A stretch of DNA of 11,269 nt, taken from positions 1 to 11,269 of the forward strand of contig JAFVCR010000127.1 in assembly GCA_017479035.1 (NCBI GenBank), in the 5' to 3' direction. This stretch comes from Kiritimatiellia bacterium (GTDB taxonomy: Bacteria > Verrucomicrobiota > Kiritimatiellia > RFP12 > UBA1067). Position numbers and translations under genes: made by a program. A model generated the notes under the pieces. The model worked only from the letters and a program-made list of their open reading frames with translations, did no database searches and was not told the origin of the DNA. Below, in pieces: positions 6,405 through 11,269 of this stretch. Positions within the stretch are counted from its first letter, which is position 1. Each line of letters starts with the position of its first letter.

Positions 6405-8489
6405 ATGTCCCTCTCTTCCGCCGCGCCGCGTCTGCGCGTTTCGATGCTTGCAATTCTTCCGCTGGCGGCTTTCGGCGCCGGTGCGCAATGGATTTGGTAT
6501 CCGGGCGACCGCGAAATCGCCCTCGGCAGCGAAGTGCAGATGCGCCGCATCGAAAAAGGCGAGCCGGATTGCGTGATCTGGCCGGAATACAGTCCCTGGC
6601 GGCAGGTGACGTTCGGCTGCGGAGTCTATCTCGAAAAGCCCGAAACCGTGCGGGTGGACGTCGAAGGCGACGCATACATCTTCACTTCGATTGACGACCA
6701 GAAACTCGCCGTGAAGGACGGCAAAATGACGCTCCCCGCCGGCGGCTACTGGCTCTCGGCGCGTGTCTACAACGCCGTCCGCGCCCCGGCGATACGCATC
6801 GAAGGCGAACACGTCAATACAGACCCCGGCTGGAAAGTCCGCTGGTCGACCTGCGACCAGTCCGATGCCGCGTTCGCGCCCGACTGCATCGCGCCGGACG
6901 AAAAACCCTCCGCCTTCCGCATGGCTCTGGAGAGGCGCACTCCCGTGTGGCAGAAGAGCGATGCGGACGGCATCATTGCCGACTTCGGCCGCGAGACGTT
7001 CGGCTTCGTGATCTTGAAAAACGTCACGGGCGCGGGCAAAGTGCGCATCGTCTATGGCGAGTCGCTCGAGGAGGCGAACGCCGGCGAGGACGTTGACGTG
7101 TGGGAGGCTCTTCCCCTTGCCGCCGCCGCAGAACACCGCCTTGCCGTATCGCGTGCGTTCCGCTACATCCGCGTCACGCCGCTTGAGGGCGACGTGCAGG
7201 TGGGCGGCCTTGAAATGGAATACGAATATCTCCCGCTCGCGTATCGCGGCGCGTTCCGTTGCAGCGACGGCGAGTTGAACAGGATATGGGACGTTGCCGC
7301 ATACACTCTCCACCTCACTACGCGCGAGTTCTTCCTCGACGGCATCAAGCGCGATCGCTGGGTGTGGTCCGGCGATGCCCGCCAAAGTGCGTTCATGGAC
7401 TACTATCTTTTCGCCGACGGCGACGTGGTGAAGCGCACTCTGTGCCTCCTCGGCGGCAAGGATCCCATTTCTTCGCACGTCAACACCATAATGGACTACA
7501 CCCTGTATTGGCTTATGGCCGTGGGCGAGTATTACCTCTACACGGGCGACGCGGCGTTCTTGAAAGAGATTTGGCCGAGAGTGAAAGCGCAGACCGATTT
7601 CTGCCGCTCGCTGACCGACCGCGACGGCTTTATCGTGGATCGTCCCGGCGACTGGGTTTTCATCGATTGGACTCCGGAGCCGGTCTCCAAAAACGGCGGC
7701 GCGTGCGCGTTCGAGCAAATCCTCTTCGCCGAAGCGTTGAAGACATCCGCGCTCGTTGCGCAAATCGCGGGAGACGATGCAAGCGGCGCAATCTATCTCC
7801 GCGAAAGCGAAACCTTGCGCCGGAAAATCGTCCCGGCATTCTGGAGCGAGAAGGATTCCGCGCTTCTTTCCTTCAAGGACGGCAAGACCGGCGAACTGCG
7901 CGACCTCACGCGCTATCCCAACATGTTCGGCCTCTTCTACAAGTATTTCGACCCCGCCACCGCAAAACGCATCGTGGACGGCGTGATTCTGAACGACGGC
8001 GTGATGCGCATCACAACTCCCTATATGCAGTATTACGAACTCGAGTCGCTCTGCTCGCTTGGGATGCAGCAGCGCGTCACGCGCCGCATCAAGGACTACT
8101 GGGGCGGAATGCTCGCGCTCGGCGCAACGAGTTTCTGGGAATACTACGACGCGAACGAAACCGGCAGCCAACACTACGCAATGTACGGCCGCCCGTTCGG
8201 GAAATCGCTCTGCCACGCATGGGGAGCAAGCCCGGTGTATCTTTTCGGCAGATACTACCTTGGCGTGGAGCCGACCGCACCAGGATTCTCCGAATACGAA
8301 GTAAAACCGAATCTCGGCGGACTCGACTGGATGGAAGGCTCCGTCCCCGCGCCGTTCGGGGAGATAAAAGTTTCGGTGAAAGACGGAACCGTGCGCGTCC
8401 GCTCCTCCGGCGGCAAAGGAACATTGATCCTCCCCTCCGGCAAACGCATCGCCATCCCCCCGCACACAACCCTCACCGCACCATTCTAA
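6405..8489 (+). CDS. Secreted GH78 alpha-L-rhamnosidase
   Basis: The 694-aa protein matches family 78 inverting alpha-L-rhamnosidases, which remove terminal rhamnose from plant glycans (for example rhamnogalacturonan) and flavonoid glycosides. A signal peptide (about 1-28, hydrophobic SMLAILPLAAFGAG) is followed by beta-sandwich domains (to about 285) and an (alpha/alpha)6 barrel. Motifs: DGIKRDRWVWSGDARQS (312-327), with Asp317 in the general-acid region; GATSFWEYYD with Glu579 at the expected general-base position; and SLCHAWGASPVYLFGRYYLG, the typical barrel end, before a C-terminal beta-domain (APGFSEYEVKP). It lacks the extra N-terminal carbohydrate-binding modules of larger GH78 enzymes. 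DGIKRDRW replaces the commoner DCPQRERLGW, so it belongs to a divergent subgroup. The start lies 4 bp after the previous stop with a weak SD (AAGG, 6394-6397), suggesting translational coupling; an internal ATG at 6444 is an alternative. Last gene of the operon. Confidence 0.9.
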   Translation: MSLSSAAPRLRVSMLAILPLAAFGAGAQWIWYPGDREIALGSEVQMRRIEKGEPDCVIWPEYSPWRQVTFGCGVYLEKPETVRVDVEGDAYIFTSIDDQKLAVKDGKMTLPAGGYWLSARVYNAVRAPAIRIEGEHVNTDPGWKVRWSTCDQSDAAFAPDCIAPDEKPSAFRMALERRTPVWQKSDADGIIADFGRETFGFVILKNVTGAGKVRIVYGESLEEANAGEDVDVWEALPLAAAAEHRLAVSRAFRYIRVTPLEGDVQVGGLEMEYEYLPLAYRGAFRCSDGELNRIWDVAAYTLHLTTREFFLDGIKRDRWVWSGDARQSAFMDYYLFADGDVVKRTLCLLGGKDPISSHVNTIMDYTLYWLMAVGEYYLYTGDAAFLKEIWPRVKAQTDFCRSLTDRDGFIVDRPGDWVFIDWTPEPVSKNGGACAFEQILFAEALKTSALVAQIAGDDASGAIYLRESETLRRKIVPAFWSEKDSALLSFKDGKTGELRDLTRYPNMFGLFYKYFDPATAKRIVDGVILNDGVMRITTPYMQYYELESLCSLGMQQRVTRRIKDYWGGMLALGATSFWEYYDANETGSQHYAMYGRPFGKSLCHAWGASPVYLFGRYYLGVEPTAPGFSEYEVKPNLGGLDWMEGSVPAPFGEIKVSVKDGTVRVRSSGGKGTLILPSGKRIAIPPHTTLTAPF

Positions 8490-8510
8490 CGCATAGCCGT
8501 ACTGTGGGGG

Positions 8511-8583
8511 CGCGGGCGTCTCGCCCGCGGTCGCCGTGCGGAGCACGGCTTGCAAAACGCGGCGCAGCTGCGAAGCGGCTGCG
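8511..8583. repeat. Three consecutive triloop hairpins after the GH78 operon
   Basis: Hairpin 1: CGCGGGCG/CGCCCGCG, 8-bp stem, TCT loop (8511-8529). Hairpin 2: GCCGTGC/GCACGGC, 7-bp stem, GGA loop (8533-8549). Hairpin 3: CGCAGCTGC/GCGGCTGCG, 9-bp stem with one G-T wobble, GAA loop (8563-8583). All have 3-nt loops; the third shares its GAA loop and GCGGC arm with the array at 513-691. They follow the GH78 stop by 22 bp and may protect the mRNA 3' end or end transcription, but no T-tract follows. They look like members of dispersed palindromic repeat families. Confidence 0.8.
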
Positions 8584-8594
8584 GTCGTGCATTT

Positions 8595-8610
8595 CTCTGC
8601 GGCTCTGCGG
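8595..8610. repeat. 8-bp tandem duplication CTCTGCGG x2
   Basis: CTCTGCGG occurs twice in direct succession (8595-8602, 8603-8610), followed by TAAAATTT. From memory, this resembles a common intergenic repeat (CTCTGCGTCTCTGCGGT type) of environmental bacteria that often keeps company with the CACGAAATACACGAAA repeat found here at 3579-3593. Function unknown. Confidence 0.55.
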
Positions 8611-8663
8611 TAAAATTTGTTTCCCGCTCACGCGCAAGAATTGTGGTGCAAAGAGGAGGTGGA

Positions 8664-8674
8664 TGTGATATAAT
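8664..8674 (+). promoter_or_regulatory. Extended -10 promoter of the kinase-regulator operon
   Basis: TGTGA-TATAAT (8664-8674) is a full TRTGn extended -10 with a consensus hexamer. The kinase ATG at 8683 is 8 nt beyond it, so the leader is 0-2 nt. No clear -35 is seen at 17 bp. A GGAGGTGG at 8655-8662 resembles an SD but is followed only by immediately terminated frames and lies too far from 8683, so it probably does not act as one. The 19-bp box of the two glycosidase promoters is absent. Confidence 0.6.
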
Positions 8675-8682
8675 CGGGGATA

Positions 8683-10737
8683 ATGATGCGGAGAGGGATG
8701 ATTATCGTTATATTTGCGGCGATCCTTGCGCAAGGCGCGAGGGTGATGGCGGGCGTTGCAGAGCTCCGCGCCGCAGACCCCGCCGCAACGCCGCCCGTCC
8801 ATCTAGAGGCGATGGTAAGCGGGGTGTATCCTGCCACTGATTCCCGTGAATTCACGATTGCCGATGCGGCCTCTCCAAACGGCGCGGGGATATACGTCCG
8901 CGCACACGGCGCGTATGTGGAGGACGTGACGGGGGCTCTTGCGCCGGGGGATTTGATAGAACTCGACGGCAAACTCGAGCGCGGGGAATTCGCGCCGATA
9001 CTCCATGTGTTCCATTTCAAGCGCACGGGGCGCGTCGCGCTGCCGTCTGCGCCAGAGAGGGCGTTTGCGGAACTTGCCGGGGGCGCGATGGATTCGCAGC
9101 GCGCGAGATTGCGCGGCGTGGTGCAGAGCGTCGAGACCACATCCCTGCGCACGGTGTGCGAGATACGCGCACAGGGCGGGGTGGTGCGCATTGTGATGCC
9201 GCCGCGAGACGGCGTGGAGGTCGATTGCGAAGTGGAGGCGCAAGGCGTGGCGGGGTCGCTTTTCAATGCGCGTGGCGAATGGATCGGCGCGACGCTTGTG
9301 GCGAGCGCGGCGGAAGACCTTGAAATAATCGCGCCCGCGCCGGAAGCCGCGCCGCTCGTGGCGTTGGGGGAGATTGCGAATTGGGCGAACGGGCTTGATT
9401 TCCATCGCAAGAGCGTGCGCGGGACTGTGACGTTCGCCGGGAAGGGCTGCATATTCCTGCAGGACGCGAACGCCGCCGCGCTGAAGGTGAATCTGGCTGT
9501 GGGAGTCGCACCGCCGCAGCGCGGGGACGAAGTGGAGGCGACGGGTTTCGCGGCGCAGGGGCGCTCGTTCGCGGAACTTTCAGAGGCGGTGGTGCGAACT
9601 ACGGGCAAGGGCAAAGAGCCGGATGCAATCGCAATCGCCTCAACGCCGCCATACCGTCCGCCCTCGGCGGCGGAGCCCGTGATGGAGACGCTGGACGGAT
9701 GCCTTGTGGAAATCGATGCGCGGCTTGCGGCGGTGCGGGAAGACTCGCGGACGATGTATCTCGACTTTGACGGGCGGACGGTGGAGGCGCGTCTGCCGGA
9801 TGGTGCGGAGATGGAAAGCCTTGCCGCGCTGCCGGCGGAGACGGCCGTAAGGGTGCGCGGGATATATCGCATTGCGGAGGACGTGCGCACGGTGGATTGG
9901 GAAGCGTGGAACAGGCCGATACGCTTCGAGCTGCTGTTGAGGGGCGCGGAGGATGTGGCGTTGCGTCCCGACGAGCGGTTTATCGGCCCGATAGCGATGC
10001 GGCACCTTAAGCGCATCGGCGGTGGAGTGCTTGCGGCGTTGTTTCTTTTGATGGCTGTGCAGGCGGCGTTGCACCGTCTTTCGCTCTTGGCGCAGGCGCG
10101 GCGTTTCCGCGAAAGGGAAATCGCCATTGCGGCGGCGGAGGAGGAACGCAAGCGCGTGGCGGCGGATCTGCACGATTCGCTGCAGCAGAATCTCACGGCG
10201 GCGGCGTTGCAGCTGGAGGCGTTGGCGGCGCGGGAGGCGGGGGGAGGACGCGACGCGCTGAATCTTGCAGGGGAGATACTTTCCGCCGCGAGGAGCGACG
10301 TGCATTCGATCGTGTGGAAGTTGCGCAACGGCGCGGACGAGCCGCTTGCCTCTGCGCTGGAGCGCGATCTTGCGGCGGTGCGCAGAAGCGGGATGGACGT
10401 GCGGCTTGTCGCTTCGGGCGTGCCGGAAGTATCGCGGGAGGTGGCGGAGGCTACGCGGATGATTGTGAAGGAGGCTCTCGCAAACGCGTTGCGCCACGGC
10501 AAGGCGAAGAGTGCGCAGGTCGTGCTGGGCGGGGAGGAAGGGGATTTCTTCTTTTCGGTGACGGACTACGGGTGCGGGTTCGACGTCGCGGCGGTGCGCG
10601 AGGCGCGGGAGGGGCATTTTGGACTTGCGAACATCGAAAAGCGCGTTAGAGACCTTGGCGGCACGGTGGAGATAATGTCCGCCGCCGGCAGGGGAACGAG
10701 AATCGAGGCGCGAATGCCGCCCGGCGGGAGAAAATAG
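8683..10737 (+). CDS. NarX/DesK-type sensor histidine kinase with OB-fold-like sensor repeats
   Basis: This 684-aa membrane sensor begins with a signal or first membrane segment (about 6-24). A long extracytoplasmic region follows (about 25-440) that reads as four OB-fold-like modules: about 36-115 (MVSGVYPATDSREFTIAD...GDLIELDG), 130-215 (RARLRGVVQSV), 226-307 (KSVRGTVTFAGKGCIFLQD) and 325-415 (weaker). A transmembrane helix (445-463) leads through a basic/coiled linker to a HisKA_3 domain with AADLHDSLQQNL, phospho-acceptor His497. The HATPase domain has an N-box (EALANALRH, Asn601), the G1 box DYGCGF (Asp628) and a G2-like HFGLANIEKRV. It should autophosphorylate and pass phosphate to the regulator encoded directly downstream. 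The ligand is not known; the neighbouring glycosidases suggest a glycan product, but this is inference. The start could also be the next codon, ATG at 8686. Confidence 0.9.
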   Translation: MMRRGMIIVIFAAILAQGARVMAGVAELRAADPAATPPVHLEAMVSGVYPATDSREFTIADAASPNGAGIYVRAHGAYVEDVTGALAPGDLIELDGKLERGEFAPILHVFHFKRTGRVALPSAPERAFAELAGGAMDSQRARLRGVVQSVETTSLRTVCEIRAQGGVVRIVMPPRDGVEVDCEVEAQGVAGSLFNARGEWIGATLVASAAEDLEIIAPAPEAAPLVALGEIANWANGLDFHRKSVRGTVTFAGKGCIFLQDANAAALKVNLAVGVAPPQRGDEVEATGFAAQGRSFAELSEAVVRTTGKGKEPDAIAIASTPPYRPPSAAEPVMETLDGCLVEIDARLAAVREDSRTMYLDFDGRTVEARLPDGAEMESLAALPAETAVRVRGIYRIAEDVRTVDWEAWNRPIRFELLLRGAEDVALRPDERFIGPIAMRHLKRIGGGVLAALFLLMAVQAALHRLSLLAQARRFREREIAIAAAEEERKRVAADLHDSLQQNLTAAALQLEALAAREAGGGRDALNLAGEILSAARSDVHSIVWKLRNGADEPLASALERDLAAVRRSGMDVRLVASGVPEVSREVAEATRMIVKEALANALRHGKAKSAQVVLGGEEGDFFFSVTDYGCGFDVAAVREAREGHFGLANIEKRVRDLGGTVEIMSAAGRGTRIEARMPPGGRK

Positions 10738-11269
10738 ATGACGGACGTGATGATAGTCGACGACCACGCGGTCGTGAGGATGGGCTTGAAGGCGGTATTT
10801 GCGCTTGAGGGCGATATGCGCGTCGTGGCGGACGTGGGGACGGCGGACGAGGCGCTTGATTTCCTGCGCACGGGGAAGATAGATGTTGCGATAGTCGATT
10901 TGCGCTTGGGCGCGGGGATGGACGGCACGGAACTCATCCGCAGGATTGCCGGGATGGGGGATAGGCCGCGCACGCTAGTTTTCTCCACGTTCGATTCGGA
11001 GGAGGACGTGTTCCGGGCGATCGAGGCGGGGGCGCAGGGGTATCTGCCGAAGCAGTCGTCGGGAGCGGAACTTGCGGCGGCGGTGAGGCGCGTGGCGGCG
11101 GGGGAGAAGTGCATTCCGCCGCAAATCGCCGCGAAACTGCGCGAGCGCAGCGAAAAGCCTGTTTTGTCGGCGCGGCAGCTGGAGATACTTGGGTTTCTCG
11201 CATCGGGGATGGCGAACAAGGAAATCGCGCAAAAGGTGTTCGTGTGCGAGGACACGGTGAAGACGCATC
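10738..11269 (+). CDS. NarL/FixJ-family response regulator, partial (3' end outside window)
   Basis: The ATG follows the kinase stop codon directly, with GGGAG at 10726-10730 as SD, so the pair is co-transcribed and probably coupled. The 177 visible residues hold a receiver domain (about 3-118) with the acidic pair Asp8-Asp9, phospho-acceptor Asp54 (AIVDLRLG), a switch Ser83-Thr84 (VFSTFD) and Lys105 (GYLPKQ). A LuxR-type helix-turn-helix follows from about 142 (LSARQLEILGFLASGMANKEIAQKVFV), ending at KTH where the window stops; about 30 residues are likely missing. The canonical Arg-Glu of the LTxRE motif is Arg146-Gln147 here. It should bind DNA as a dimer after phosphorylation by the upstream kinase. 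Its target promoters are unknown; the glycosidase promoters are candidates only by proximity. Confidence 0.93.
   Translation, partial: MTDVMIVDDHAVVRMGLKAVFALEGDMRVVADVGTADEALDFLRTGKIDVAIVDLRLGAGMDGTELIRRIAGMGDRPRTLVFSTFDSEEDVFRAIEAGAQGYLPKQSSGAELAAAVRRVAAGEKCIPPQIAAKLRERSEKPVLSARQLEILGFLASGMANKEIAQKVFVCEDTVKTH

Noticed and set aside
6339..8555. 738-codon open frame on the minus strand across the GH78 gene
   Set aside because: The plus strand encodes a clear GH78 with catalytic and barrel motifs and a signal peptide; the antisense frame has no recognisable domain and is explained by GC-rich codon use. Its first residues come from the intergenic palindromes.
8652..8662. Strong SD-like GAGGAGGTGG upstream of the kinase
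   Set aside because: Start codons at suitable distance open frames that stop at once, and the kinase ATG is about 20 nt away, beyond usual SD spacing; it also lies upstream of the predicted transcription start.
8628..10502. 624-codon minus-strand frame opposite the kinase gene
   Set aside because: Low-complexity Ser/Ala/Arg composition, no domains, and complete overlap with a kinase that has all H, N and G boxes.

Overview
The window is GC-rich, gene-dense bacterial DNA that looks like a glycan-degradation locus. Most genes carry Sec signal peptides: a GH3 beta-glucosidase with a PA14 insert, a clan GH-A (GH2-like) hydrolase, a two-lobed discoidin-type surface or binding protein, and a compact GH78 alpha-L-rhamnosidase. 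They are followed by a NarX-like sensor kinase with extracytoplasmic OB-fold-like repeats and its NarL-type response regulator. This content, together with palindromic intergenic repeats of the kind whose spurious translations read LPPLRG, GARASRPRS and HEIHE, suggests a Verrucomicrobiota/Kiritimatiellota-type (PVC) glycan degrader. That placement is an inference from style and content; no marker gene is present.

Layout. 1-364 (minus): 5' part of a lipoprotein gene leaving the window on the left, with a good sigma-70-like promoter at 444-472. 365-962: intergenic, holding a 12-bp tandem repeat, four copies of a 19-bp hairpin repeat, a further GGGGGT hairpin, and a second minus-strand promoter (866-894) placed so that transcription would start on the ATG of a 27-codon signal-peptide-like ORF. 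963-3560 (plus): GH3 enzyme. 3574-3624: perfect 20-bp inverted repeat. 3683-8489 (plus): a tight three-gene operon (GH-A hydrolase, discoidin protein, GH78) with 6- and 4-bp gaps. 8490-8682: three triloop hairpins in a row, an 8-bp tandem duplication and a promoter. 8683-10737 and 10738-11269 (plus): sensor kinase and response regulator, the latter cut by the window end.

How the parts may work together. The GH3 gene and the GH-A/discoidin/GH78 operon share a nearly identical 19-bp box at identical distance from an extended -10 element and from the ATG, so they are probably co-regulated. The enzymes would remove rhamnosyl and beta-linked sugars from a plant or mucilage-type glycan outside the cytoplasm, the discoidin protein would bind the glycan or surface, and the adjacent two-component system may sense a breakdown product. 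No SusC/SusD pair or dedicated sugar transporter is in the window. A recurring architectural feature is an extended -10 (TGnTATAAT-like) only 6-8 nt upstream of the ATG, which implies leaderless mRNAs for the GH3, GH-A and kinase genes and the mini-ORF, whereas the lipoprotein and operon-internal genes have leaders or Shine-Dalgarno sequences.
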